64,000 bases of DNA from Turnera subulata. Lineage: Eukaryota > Streptophyta > Magnoliopsida > Malpighiales > Passifloraceae. This document shows, piece after piece, positions 10,653 through 24,134 of this stretch (position 1 is its first letter; each line of letters begins with the position of its first letter). The position numbers were made by a program, and so were the translations under genes. The stretch is taken from the NCBI GenBank assembly GCA_028386065.3, contig JAKUCV010005683.1:83163-147162 (forward strand). Reading direction: 5' to 3'. The notes under the pieces are model-generated. The model did not search any database. It was not told where the DNA came from and was given only the letters and a program-made list of their open reading frames with translations.

Positions 10653-13600
10653 GTTATTATGACTTTCTGTAGGTGAGAATGTTTGAGTGGGTGGCTGGCT
10701 TTGATGATGATTTGGTTAAGATTGTAACCACTGTTTAGGATAAAAAGATATTCATGCCTGTCTGGATTTTACAGAACGGAGACGAGCTCACTGGTTTGCA
10801 TTGCTTTCGTCACCTTCGAGATCATGTAGCAGCTGCAATAGATTCTATAAACAGGTTTTACATTCATCCATTACGTCTTGGCTTTTTTTTTTAAAAAAAA
10901 TTTCCGAGTTCCAGTCATCACGCCTTATTTGGTAGCCTGTTGTTTCCGTCTTGGTTTTACATGTGGTTTTTAAAGCTATTTTCGTTATGAAACACAATAT
11001 CTTGGTAACTTCTATTGCATTCTAATTTCTAGTTGTTGGGGGAAGATTGAAAAAATAGGCTAACACGATAGTATTCAGGATGTGAACAATATTAGTCTTT
11101 TTTTTGGGGGGGGGGGGGGGGGGGGGGGGTGGGAATATATATGCAAAAGGGGGTGGGGGTGGGTGGGAATATATATGCAAATTTGTGGGACAAAGGGATC
11201 AAAACAATGTTTTTTGAATTTTTTTCTCACATATGGTAGTTGTGCATAGGATCTAATGATTTCATTTGTTGGAAAATTTTTAACTGAAATTGGAAACACT
11301 GAATATATAAAAGTTGAGTGTACTTACCCTTCTACAACTGCTTCATTCAAGCCTGGAAATATCTTTGTTTGTTACTAGATTAATTAGAATTTTGTCCTTG
11401 GATGTCCATGTCATAGCATTACCGTGAAGATAGAGAGTAATGTTATTTTTCTGGTCCATAGTTACTTACTAGATTTATTTTGTAGCATTCTTTCTGCAGA
11501 ATTTGTTCGTGCTTCAATGTATGATGGTGGTAATAGAGATGCAGATATTTTATCCAGAGCAAGAGCCAGAGCGTCTGTTCCTGAAAATGGAAACTATAAT
11601 GAAGTGAGCATATTATCATATCTGTATGTTACTATATATGACTAAGCATGTGATGAAAATCTCATAATTAGTTATCAAATAAAGGCTGGCTTGCACTGCA
11701 TTGATTATGATTGTGTAATCCATCGCCTTCTAATTGAATGACTCAAAGTTCATATGATCCTTTTCCAGAAAAAAAAAGGATCATATGATCCTACAAACTA
11801 TAATATTGTCACAACCCTTTAGATTCTTATTCAATTCAGTGCTAGAAGAAAGGGTACTAGATTTGTTGCTTCAGACAAATACATCAAAATTCACACAATT
11901 GTAGACTCAATATTGGACTTTTGTTGGAGCTCTTTTGCCCCTAAAAAAGGATTGCAGAGCTACGTTGAATAGTCAGTGGCATAATTCTGCCTGAAGTGTT
12001 TGCTCTTATTTTCATATTGAACACAGTTGAAATTCTGGGGTTTCAATAACCAACTTTTATCCCTGGCAAACACAGTAGGTAGACAGGGTTGTTTTGCATT
12101 TATTTTTGCTGTTGCCCTTCAGAGAAATGCCTTTTATTGTGTGGAGAAGAATTAAAGCATAGTTTGATATTCGGTTATGTTCACAATGAGTTTACTGGCC
12201 CTTCAGAAATTATGCTCGGTCAATTTTTGTCCCAAGTTACAGAATGTTAGCCTTATGTCCTCTTGGAAAGAATACTAATTAGCCAGCTCACTGTCTAGCA
12301 GTTACTGTTGAAGAAAGATAAGGGAAGATGCATGTAAGTCTTAATACTAGCACATCTCAGAACACCATGTGGATACTGCATCAATTACTCCCTAAGTATG
12401 TATAATTTGGAATGCTGGCTGTGTGGTTACTCATCTCAAACATGTTATCCTTGTCATTGATATCAATTCAATCCCAAACTAGTCCCAAACCCCATTATGG
12501 CACAGAGACGTGGAAACAGAATAATTATAGGCATCCAATGGATACTGCATCCGTTACCCACCCAAGTATGTCAATGATTTGGGATGCATGTTATTTGGAG
12601 CCCTCATCCCTAATTTTCTTCTCACTACTGTTATTGGTATCAATTTTCAGTCCCAAGCTTGTCTGAATTCCCACTAGGGCATTGATAGACATGGATAGCC
12701 TGTTACCATTGTGTGGTATTCTCTGGTTTCAATTCAGATGGGAAAAGATGGCTTGCGTCTCCTATAAGCAAGCCTTTAGGTCTTGATCAAGATAAGATCA
12801 GCAGTAAGACTTGCATCACTCGTGTCTGCCATCCTTGCTGTCTACTCAACAAGTCTGGACATTAAGGGATTGCCCAGAGCGGATGGGTTTTTATACAGCT
12901 TTTCATTTTTCAGTCTATTTCCTCCTTTCTGATGTTGTTTCCCTTTGTTGTCAACCATATAAAGTCGTGGTGTGGCTCTTCTACTTATTCTTTTCTACTA
13001 CTGAAATATGGGATGTTTGATGTGGAGTTAACAGAATAGTCATTTTCATATCCTAGTTTATCTTCATATTGAAACTTCTATGTGTGATGCCACTAATTGC
13101 CTTTTGGGATGGTCATGTTAGCAGGTTAGGTTGGACGAGGAAGAGACTTCAAATTTCCAGGATCGCCTTCTCCCTCTCATTGTAGGATTGCTTAGAACGG
13201 TAAGCATTTTTCTTTCTCTTTTTGCACAAATTTCTGAACTTAATGTCAAAATCTGTCTAGACAAAAAATTTAGCTTGCCTATTGGCTGACAAATAAAGGT
13301 ACTGAACTTGGTGTTCCATTAATTTTCTTATCCATCAAATTAGACCCTCTGAGGAAATATTCCCCTTGGTCTAATTTTGAGACAGTTTGTATACTCCCTA
13401 TCAACGGCATTGAATCATATGGCAATCCAACACCACAATGCAATTTTATTGAGTTATCCTGTTTTGTGTTTTGATATAGTTGTCTACTGCTCATATACTT
13501 GTGGATTTGGGATTGAGTTTTTAGGTTCATTAATTAGCGCAACTCAACAACTGTAAGTGCCATTTTTTTTTATTGTAGTTAAAATCAATTGTGAGATCGA

Positions 13601-16600
13601 TGTTGTTGGAGTCTAAGGTCCTTTTTTATTTCTATCTGCTGTACTTCCAAAGAATCTTCTACTTTTATCGGCAAATAACCTTTTTCTGGATATCTTGGGC
13701 TAAGATTGTTGTTCTAGCTTCTCATTGGCAGCCTAATTCCTAAGAGCTCCAAAGCTGTTTTTCTTGGGGGTTATACAGTGGTGGAATGCCTCACTGTGTT
13801 GGTTTTCCTCTTTCTTCTTTTCTCTTCTTCTCTGTCTTCCATGGTGTTTAGGAAGATACCTTTCCTGTTTGTAAATTCCTTCTGGAGCTTCTTTTTGCCA
13901 GGAAGGAAAGAAAAAGGGTTTTTTTTGTTGTGTGTGGAATTAAAGAGGCACAAATATTTAGGTTCGGAAGCAAAAAGTTTATGACTGGAGCCTCATAATA
14001 TTCAGTTAATTCCACTTATTTATTGTCTCAGATTAGATTCTTCAATTTTGTAAATGTGGCGACAGATTGCAAATTTACACCATTCTTAATATTGTTCCTC
14101 TCTGCTATAAACACAATTTTAGCAGCAAACTTTTGTGATGGTGCCCAATTATGTCTCCCTTCTACGACCAAGAGTTTAAGATTGCATTTCTTGTCTCTAA
14201 AGCTTAATATTGATTTAGAATGCATGATGGACAGCCACCACTCGTCATTGAATGTGCCAACCTTCAATCAACTAGTGCAAATTTTGGTCTAATACTGTGT
14301 ATTTTTAGTTTAAGCCATATCTGGGATCTCCGGATAATGCTTTTGAGGTAAAATGTGTATGTAGCCCTCAAAAATAAGTATGATACGCTTTAGGCTTGGC
14401 GCAGTGGGGTCATTTTGATTTCCATTGTACCTTTATTAAATTCTAAAGTATGGCCTTCTGAATCCAACGCTGGCAGAGTCCCCATGCTCTTGCAAGTCCT
14501 TCATAGGGAATTCCACCATGTAAACAGATACCACATGTGAAATGATATCTACACGGTGGCAGGTGGTGATTATGATTCATGATTGATGACTTTCTGTCCT
14601 GAAAAAATGAATGGAAGTGGATCAAAAGACAACTTCAGGCAATATGGTTGTCCTTTAGAAGGGTCTGGTTTTTTACACAGTTTGTTGAAATAGTCAGTCT
14701 GCTTTTGGTTTCTTCCATCCATGTGATGGTTTTTACCATAAGCCTTGAACTTCTTGTCAGTCATCTACTCTTAGTTTGTAAGTTACACTCATGTGTACTG
14801 CTAAACTCATAGAATTTACTATAAACTAGAGCATGTGTAATTCTGGGTTACATTGATGATTTTCAGGCTAAGCTCCCATCTGTGTTGAGGGTATATCGTG
14901 AGACACTGACTGCCAATATGAAAACTGCTATTAAGACAACTGTTGCAGAGTTGCTCATTGTGCTTGTTCGACCTATTGAATCTGATTATGCACCTGGAGA
15001 GAGAACAGTTGATGCAGATGGTTAGAAGTTCATTATATTAGTAGATTTTCAGATTGTCCTGTGTATTCAGTTGTTACTTTTTCTTTTGATGCTAAGTATT
15101 CAGTTGTTACTTAGTAATCCTTTTCTCATTTTTCTTCCATTGCAGACAAAATTATTTGTTGCATGTGTTTGATCCATTTTTCTTAATTAAATCACCCTTA
15201 TGCCTGACTCAGGTGGTGGATTATCACTTGCAAGCAAGCTCAGAAGCTTGCAATCGGAAAGTTTTGTCCAACTTTTAGGTGCTATTTTCCAGATTGTACA
15301 GGTAACTTATACTTTAAGTATTATCTTCCTTTTTACATGATTTTATAAAGAAATCTATTTCCTGATAAAACCTATGTTGTTTAAGTTGCAAACCATGGGT
15401 TTGATTGTGGTTTAAGTTGTATAGATCCTTTTTGGGTCCCGGGTATACAGAATTTTACCTGCCATCGGTATGGTTTTGGGTCATGGTACATGTTCCAGGA
15501 TGATCCATCATTAAACTAGGTATTTGGTATGGAAGGATAGACTTCGTTATTGCTCTGCAGATTTTGAGATCCTTGAACTAGTTACTCGAGTGGCTTACTG
15601 TTCCTTTAAATTTTAATGAAAACAACTTATGGATTATTATTTGTTGGAAATGGAAGAAACAAAAAATAGGCATTGTAGATCTAAGGTGCTTGTTATAGAA
15701 AATATGACATGTGCTCTCAATTTCTTTAACATATGACAATGCCAAGAAGTCTATGAAAGAAGTATCATTATGATGACCTGCTAAGTAGGGGAAATTTGTT
15801 GAAGATCTTTTGTGTTAAGGTTCAGAGTTGGTGTTGATTTTTCACCTGCACTTGATGTTGGATTATATAGCACTGTGATTTTTCTGATACAAAAATATGA
15901 GATTTGCTGGTCATTGATGACATTTCCAATGAGGATCACATGCTGTGGATACTCTAGAATTCTCTTGTTGTAAAGTGAATATTTGTTGCCGTTGGATCAT
16001 TTTGGTGCGATTTAGTGAAGTAAATAGATAGGATTTTGGTCTCAATTGGGTTACTGATTTGTTAGTATGTTTAGACAGTTTGCGACTGTTTGCCTCTTGG
16101 ATTGTTGTAGTGGTTTTCCAACTGCTTGTTTTGTTCAAACTTCTAGTGCTACTAATTATGTTGTTCAAGAAAGATGTAATATGATTTATTTTCTTTTAGT
16201 GATTGCAGGCACATTTACTGCGGGCTGCTGAAGTGAAAAAGGCAATTGAGTGGATTATGTGTAACCCTGATGGACATTATGCTGCTGATTCAGTTGCTGC
16301 TGCAATTGCTGTGGGTGCTGCAGCTGCTGAAACAGGTCAAGAAAGTGATAGTCCAGGTGGTTCTGTTCCAATTTCGTCTCAGAAAAGTACTGCCAAGATT
16401 CTTTCTTTTCAGATGAAGGCAAATGATGTGTCAGATCCTTCAAATGTGTCAAGAAATTTTAGGTGAGACTGGTTGCATTTGTATGGTAGTGCTGTAATCT
16501 TTCTTGCTTGGTACTTAGGCTTTATCTTATTGAATTGTTTTTGATTCTGTTGTGATTGGTTGCCTTTGCAGAGCTGAATTATGATGTTCTATTCTCATTT

Positions 16601-19600
16601 TGTTTGTGTACAATGTATATTTGCTTAGGAAGTTCCATTATTCCTTCTCTTTCGTCATTGGTTTTATGGATTCTCTCAATCTTGCTTTGTTTGCTGTTAT
16701 CTCTTGTCATAATAAGTTGCAAGTGCTATGTACTGAACATGTCATATTTTCTAGGAAACTTAGCCTTTTCCCTGCTTTCCTAAAAATATAGGTCTGCCTT
16801 TCTTTTGGTTTGTTGCCCCTGAACTCTCTTTTCTGTTTAATGTCTTCTACTGTGTACATTGACTCTTTTAAATAAGAAGTGATGGCTAACGTAACACAAT
16901 GTCAAAGAAAAAAGTGGAGGAAGGATGGATATTAAATGGAAAAATGATGGTACAAGGACTACATGGAACAAAGTGAAAGGATGAACTTTATCGTTAACCC
17001 TTCTACATAGCTTCATGAAGTTGGCTACTATAGCTGGTCCTTATATGCCTGGATATTTTATTACACTAGAGATCTAGCCTAATGATACTAGAGCCACAGC
17101 TGCTGGAATGAGAATTTTACGGGAAGGAGTTGGGAACATGATTCACATTTTGCATTTTTGCTTCCATATTTTCCTTTTCCATAGCATCATTTCTGTTCCT
17201 TATTATTTCTAAAACATCTCATTTTTGTCTGGTTTATATCATATGACAGAGCTGATGTATTACGAGAGAATGCAGAAGCAGTCTTTGCAGCTTGTGATGC
17301 TGCTCATGGAAGATGGGCAAAGCTTCTTGGGGTCCGTGCACTTATCCATCCCAGGTTGAAGTTGGTTGAGTTCTTAAGCATATACAACATCACTCAAGAG
17401 TTTATAGCCGCCACGGAGAAGGTCTTCTTCTTTTTGGTTTTCTACATTGGGTAAAAATAGTATTGACTTGTTTATTATCCTTTTGTTGTTAACTGTTTCT
17501 GTGCTAACTTGAACAGATTGGTGGACGGTTGGGGTATAGCATTCGTGGAGCACTTCAGTCACAGGCTAAAGCTTTTATTGATTTTCAGCATGAGTTGCGA
17601 GTTAGTGTGCTTTTTCTCTTTATTCCTTATCTTTGGATGGAACATCCGATACTTGTCGTCAGGCTAAGCTTTTATATTGAATGTTGCAGATGACTAAAAT
17701 TAAGGCAGTGCTAGATCAAGAGACATGGGTAGAAATAGATGCACCTAATGAGTTTCAGGCCATAGTTAGTTCATTGACGAATCCTGAAGCTTTATTACGT
17801 GGAGATCTAGAAGATGCCCAAGGTAACTATGCTGAAATGGCAGCAAGAGGTGGTGGTTTGCTTGCGACTGATGCTGGAGGACGAAATGCACAGCAGCAGC
17901 ATGCTAGTATGGAATCAAGTGAAAGATCTTTACCTGCCGAAGCAACACAGAACAATGAAGCTAATGGTTCGACATCTACATCTCAGAGTAGTCATAGTAA
18001 CACTGAGCATGGCAGATCTACCACTCAGATACTTTTCTTTGGAGGTGTTGGCTATCACATGGTAAACTGGTTAGTTATCTTGTTTTACATTTTACCAGTT
18101 ATTCAGCTGCAGTTCTCTGCTCCTTCAACTGCATTGTCACTTTCTGCAAAAACTTTAGTTCCTGTAGGGGTTGGGTCAGTGCTATAACTATTCGTACAAT
18201 TGTGATCTTAAATTTGTAGTACACTACTACAATTTGTAGAGAAAGTATTGATGTCAGTTCTCGTGGGCTTGCATAAAGGACAATTTCCTTCTGTATGTTG
18301 TACACCGTAATGGAAATTTGAAATTTATTGTACTGGTTTTATTTAATTGAGTTTAAACAATCTTTTCCTTGTCTTTATCCTTTTTTCAGTAGGACCACAT
18401 CAAGGTTTGATTTTACAAGAATTATCTATTATATATGAAACTATTGAGAATTGGAAAATGCAGAATCCAGATGTAATTAAGACGTCAGCATGCTAATACT
18501 TTTTGATTAAGTACTTTTCATTCTGTATCATTTGTGATTAGGTGTTGTTCTTCAATTTTGATTTTCAAAGTCTTTTTAATGTGCTGTTGCTTCGTTAGTT
18601 TGTACTTCTGAAAATTTTTTTGTTCTTTGACAATTATAAGGTAGATGCTCGGGGAATCAATAACCAGTTTTCACTTGGAAGTCAGGACTTATAATGTCTC
18701 ATGGAGAGTTTGGAAAGTAGAATGCTAAGTAGTGTCCTAGCCGTCCCTTACCATTAATGTCATTAGTTGACATAGCTAGCTTGAAATACCTTTTGTTTGA
18801 AGTTCCTTGTATTATTCTTTATGAGATGTAACTTGCTCTCATGTCATTGGGTGATTATAAATTTGGAATCTCATTTGATGTTATCATTGTTTGTTTGAAA
18901 TTTAGAAATCACAAGTTTGAGTGTTGAAATGAATTTCCCGAGGTTAGGGATCCCTGATCTTTTTTCTTTTTTCTCTGTATATTTTGCAGTGGCTTAATAC
19001 TGCTGAAGATTATGTCGGAGTACTTGGATATGAACAATTTTTTGCCTGCACTGTCTTCAGAAATTGTTCATCGTGTTGTTGAGATTTTAAAATTTTTCAA
19101 CACAAGGACTTGTCAGCTTGTTCTTGGGGCAGGTGCAATGCAGGTGAAACTTTCTTGTATTTTATAGCTGCAGTCTAGGATGTCTTGTATGTTGGCATGC
19201 TGAAATTGGGAAAAAAATATAGTTCTTATTATAACAGTTATTATCATTCAACAGGGATTAATCATCTTTTTCTGCCCTTTGTTATTTCCATGATTTTAGT
19301 TTACGTAGCTGGCTCCAAATTTCCTCTCAGACCTGCATGTTTTCTAGAGCTGTTTTTGCTGTTAGTAATTACCCTTTTTCATAAACAGATAATGCCATCA
19401 GACAATGTCTTCCAGTTTTATGTAGTTTCTTTATAATGTTCTACATAGTTTGTTGTCTATTTGACAAAAGCTTGGTCATTTCTGTAATGTTTTATCTGGG
19501 TGTATGTTACATTGCAGGTGTCAGGGCTGAGGTCTATTACCGCTAAACACTTGGCTCTTGCAAGTCAAGTAATCAGTTTTGTATATGCTGTTATTCCTGG

Positions 19601-22600
19601 TAGGTTGAAAGACTAAGACATCGTTGCATGAAATTATTGCCGCTAGTGCTCTTACTAGTTTTCCATGCATTGGCAGCCTTGAATGCTTAAATTGTTCAAG
19701 ACTTTTTCCAGTTAGAATTTTTTGTTTATGAAACCCAATCTTTTCTCTATTTTGTTTAGTCTAATAGCCTCTTTGCTTTGTGATCATCTTTTCCTTTTTT
19801 TTTTATATCATAGAATATCTATAGAATAGGGTTTTAGTGAATGTGATGAACAGAAGTGTCTGCATGGCATCATCTTGCTCGTTACTGCTGATCCTATAAT
19901 TGCTTACTTGTACCATGTTCCAAAGATACTATCCCTGATGCATGCCATGTTCATCTAATTTATTCATGACACCAATTAAAATATTATTTTTATCTTGTTG
20001 TACCCTGGAACACATTATCATGATGTTTTATCTCATTCTACTCTAGTGTGCATGGTACTCTTTTCTCCTTGACATCTCTCTTTTTGGCATTTGATATAGG
20101 ATGCGATGGACACAGTCACTGATGTTCCTTATCTGTATTTTTTTGTATTGACTAAGAAATCAGGCGCATTCTTTTTCTTAAAGTACCTGAAACACGAAAA
20201 GCATTGTTACTGTCGGAGATTGATCGAGTAGCACAAGTGAGTGTTCCTTCTTTGTGATCTCTTTGTTTTGGTGGGTTGTTCTGTTGGTTATTTAACTTTG
20301 ACAGTGCAGTTTCTGTGTTGATTTTTTTCCTCTAAAGGACTTAATTATGCCACTCCTAATTGATGCACAGTAGCAAACTATTTTATCATTACCTCCAATA
20401 TGGATTAATATTGCGAATTGTGATGAAGAAGCAGCACTAGACATTGTTATATGGACTTTTTCTTGGGTAGAACTAAAAGATCTCTTTTTCTCTCGACACC
20501 TGGTACACATGCCCTCTGCTCTTCATGTGCATGGTCTAGCAGGGATACAAATCGCGTTGAACTTCTCTCTAAAGATATAAATACAATGTTTCTTGTATTC
20601 TTTTCTTTGTTTCGGCATCATTTCGTCTTACAGTTGTATAATTAGGTTGTTGTGATGTATAAGTAATATTGTGGCGAAATGAAAATGTTAATTTGCTTAG
20701 GTATTTAGGGCTGTTTGTACCTTGTAATTTCATGGTTCTTTTGCTTCTGTAAATAATTTTCATTTCAGGATTACAAGGTTCACCGGGATGAAATACATAC
20801 AAAGCTGGTTCAGATAATGAGGGAAAGGTTGCTGGTTCATCTACGTGGCTTGCCTCAAATTGTTGAGAGCTGGAACAGACCTGAAGATGCTGATCCACAG
20901 CCTAGTCAGTTTGCTCGGTCTCTTTCAAGGGTAAATGTTGCCAAATTATTGGATCCATAACTAGATATATTGATTTACTGTGAAATGGCTGGTACAGAAC
21001 TCATGTGAGTCGCATTCCATTTGTTGTTTGAGTCTCAGCCTATGTTACTCTGCCTTGGTAGCAGTACCAGGAGTGGGTGTTTGTAGGTAACAACTTTGGG
21101 TTTCAGGATGTGACTTGAAGCTGTTAGTTTTGGTATTTGAGTACATGCATGCATATGTTAGGGTTATCTGTAGTCCAGCACACGATGTTTGGGCTTCCTG
21201 TGGGGATTATTGTTGAGGTCATGATTCTGTAGACTCAGTTTTCTTGGATGCATTGGAATGCTTGGGCGCCATACAGTTGTTAGCTTTGCTATTTGGACTA
21301 CAACTTTTTTACTGGAAAGCATATAAGTAAAATAGGAGTCCAATTGGGATATCTCATCTATATTGGTCATGTGTCCTTGATGCCTATGAAAACTTGAACA
21401 TTGATTTTAGACTCATCAAGTGCTGTGCCATGTTGAGAAGGGTTTTCTAATTATTGAAATTCTAAGTCCCAGTACTACAAATGCCGGCAAGTCATATGCT
21501 TTGATATGAGTGAATGGTCTTGGCATTGTCATGTGGATGTGCAGAAATTGTGGTTGCAATGCCCACCTGTTGTGGTTGGGAAAGATAAGAACTTCTTAGT
21601 GGCTAGCTTCTTGTATGTATAAAAATAAAAGGGTATCTTAATGGCACTTATTCTAATTGCTTAATAATGTGACTGCCATGGTACTTTTTGCCGCACATAT
21701 TCAAGTCATGATATCTCTGATGTTGAATTTACCTAGTTCTGAAGAAACGCTACCATCATGATGTTTAGAATTGCAAAGATGCATCTGATGACATGCTTTT
21801 TCTTTCTCTTATTTGTCATTTGCTTTCTACCATTGGTTTTCTATTGGTGGGACTTTAAATTGCTATTCATTTGCGTAGTTTAGGCTGCACCATTGTTCTT
21901 TTTGTTGCTACTTTCGAGAAGAGAACTGATACTTATTGATTTGGAGCTGGTCCTCCTTTGCCTAGTTCTCACTTTGAATATAATTGTCAATGCAAAACTC
22001 ATCACATCAAGAGTCTGAGCTTGTCTGACTTAAATGAGCATGTTGCTCATACGATTAAGTGATTTTGCTTCTTCTATGTTGCATCATGAAAGTATTCCTA
22101 GAGCTACCAACCTAAATGCTTTTCATTTGTATTTCAGGAAGTTGGCTACCTTCAACGCGTCCTGACCCGTACGTTGCATGAGGCAGATGTTCAAGCAATT
22201 TTCAGGTAACATTTATCTATCTCACATCCTTCCCTCTTTTATTTTTTTCATGTGATGTGCTTGCTAGGAATGTTGTTAAGCATGGATTTTTGCTTTTTGA
22301 TGGTGGGGAATACTGTTTCTTATGAAAATAGTCAAAATACATTATTGTTGAAAATTACTTTCCTGTTAAATATGCACCCAATTGACAAGTCCAACAACTA
22401 ACACCACATAATGTGAATGATTAGAATTAAATAATATGTGAAAGGATTTGAGACAATTTACTAAAAGAGCATGGGCCACTATTCTTCAATTAGAATTTCC
22501 AATTTAACTCATCTGTATTAAGTAAAATTTTTTCTTTTGCTCCTAATATTTTCTTATTCATCTAGTACTATTCCAAATGCACACATCGGCTCATCAAGTG

Positions 22601-24134
22601 GACTTCATAAGCACAGTTAGATATGGTCAAACCATAGTTACTATTATTCATATGTTTGTTGAGTATGATCATTGCCGTCTCCTCATCCTCTGCACTTTCT
22701 GCCTCATAAATCTAATATTTTCTGTCTAGTAATTCACATTCCTCTCATTTCATTTGTGTGCTTGTTCTAATAGATAAGATATTACATCAATCTTGATGTT
22801 ATTAACGATTGGATGGTGTAATAACTTACTATTATTCATACTGTTGTTGAGAATGATCATTGTCATCTCCTCATTCCCCTTTTCACTTTCTGCGTCATCA
22901 TTTTAATATTTTCTGTCTAGTAGTTCCCATTCTCTCATTTCATTTGTGTGCTTTTTCTAATACATAAGACATTACGTCTACCTTGATGTTATTGACAATT
23001 AGATGATATGTGGCTTCTTGTAGTTCAATATGAATTTTTTGCTTCTAATTCTATTACAGTAAGCATGACGGTTTGTTATTAAAATATTACATATTTCAGT
23101 TACTTCAAAATAAAATTATTCTTTTTTGTGAGAATATGTTGAACTAAGAAAAGTTTAGTACGCAACATTTTGTCCCTCTTTTTTTGGTCTCTCGTTTGGC
23201 AATTTGGTCCTTTGTTTCCAGTATTACTTTTATTGAATTTGGTTGTTTTCGGTTCCTTTCTAACTGGAAATTCAAAATAGAGTAATTTTTACAGAAGATT
23301 CTTAACTTGAAGCATATCTTTTGACCTAGGGGATGATCTGTATATACTCTTGAAACTTTGAACTGCACTTTCCTGATAAATCTTACTTCTTCAAAAGTGG
23401 AGCAAGCAACTTTTTTCTCCTTTTGTGTTGATTTCAATTGCATATCCAAACATTAAAATTTCTGTACCCAATTGTGATACAATCTAGGTTCACTAAGATA
23501 GACGAACCCACAGCAACATGCCTGTGTCGCACTTGTAGGATTGGGCTCTGGATAGCCCTGCCTTCAGTTCGGGGATTCTTTTTCAGTTTGTATGAGAGTC
23601 CAAATATACCCGTCTTTAAGTTGGCTTATTTGAAATATTTGTTTTGTGCCTGATGAGAGCACAACTTTTTATCCTTTATCAAGTGTTTTTTTATCCATGT
23701 TGAACCATATTTATGTGTATTTTAACCAGTGATTTATGCATGATTACTCGTGGAAAATTCTCACACATCCCTGCCTTGCAATAATTTCTGTTTCATTTTC
23801 ATGCAGGCAAGTGGTTGTAATCTTCCATACAGAAATTTCAGATGCATTTTCTCGGTTTGAGATCAGCACTCCTCAAGCCAGGGAGAGGTAATGCACTTTT
23901 GTGATAGACTACAAACTTCAGTTATTGTGTTTTTTTTTTTTCCTGTACAGCTAATAATTTTCATCATGGTGATATTTTCTCATCATTCTGTAAACCAGGC
24001 TGAACCGGGATATTAGACACATTCTTGGATGCATACGATCTTTACCTGCTGATAACTTGAGTGAATCTGGGACCCCTAATTGGGGTAAACTTGATGAATT
24101 CTTGGTACAAAGATTTGGAGCTGAAGCTGGCTGA
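9665..24134 (+). CDS. VPS54: VPS54, GARP complex tethering subunit (18 exons)
   Basis: Vacuolar protein sorting 54, a subunit of the GARP complex that tethers endosome-derived vesicles at the trans-Golgi network. Coding exons: 9665-10441, 10530-10592, 10775-10854, 11486-11603, 13125-13199, 14867-15020, 15213-15301, 16209-16462, 17250-17421, 17517-17600, 17690-18069, 18990-19143, 19518-19599, 20157-20236, 20769-20930, 22138-22205, 23807-23887, 23999-24134. All junctions are GT-AG and phases match throughout, giving 1002 codons plus stop, close to the plant family length. The N-terminus is Ser/Thr-rich. A Vps54 N-terminal coiled-coil region follows, with SLYF and HCFRHLRDHV-type motifs around residues 130-330. 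A Gln/Ser/Asn-rich linker lies at about 675-735, and the Vps54 C-terminal domain starts near 745. The ATG at 9665 is chosen because upstream in-frame sequence has no ATG. Exon 4 uses the TTTTGTAG acceptor, since the later TCTGCAG breaks the frame. Confidence 0.97.
10611..10660 (+). repeat. (ATT)n microsatellite in VPS54 intron 2
   Basis: About 14 ATT units followed by one GTT interruption. It is likely to be length-polymorphic. Confidence 0.95.
11106..11129 (+). repeat. Poly-G run (24 G) in VPS54 intron 3
   Basis: Eight T are followed by 24 G, then GT-rich G tracts up to about 11164, including two copies of TGGGAATATATATGCAAA at 11130 and 11164. It could form G-quadruplex DNA, and its length may be inexact because such runs assemble poorly. 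Confidence 0.9.
12367..12695 (+). repeat. Diverged tandem duplication in VPS54 intron 4
   Basis: Two diverged copies of about 150-160 bp start at 12367 and 12538. Both share GGATACTGCATC, AAGTATGT, TTGATATCAATT/TTGGTATCAATT, GTCCCAA and a terminal CATTATGGCA/CACTAGGGCA. It has no coding content. Confidence 0.6.
22638..23009 (+). repeat. Tandem duplication in VPS54 intron 16
   Basis: Two copies of about 185 bp (22638-22819 and 22826-23009) share TTACTATTATTCATA, the ATGATCATTG..TCTCCTCAT block, TAATATTTTCTGTCTAGTA and CTCATTTCATTTGTGTGCTT. This is an old local duplication. Splice sites of exons 16 and 17 are not included. Confidence 0.85.

Noticed and set aside
11487..11500. TCTGCAG as the acceptor of VPS54 exon 4
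   Set aside because: It breaks the reading frame, while TTTTGTAG at 11478-11485 keeps frame and restores the conserved SILSAEFVRA segment.
13778..14292. Open frames in VPS54 intron 5
   Set aside because: AT-rich chance frames inside an intron, no similarity to known domains, no splice support.
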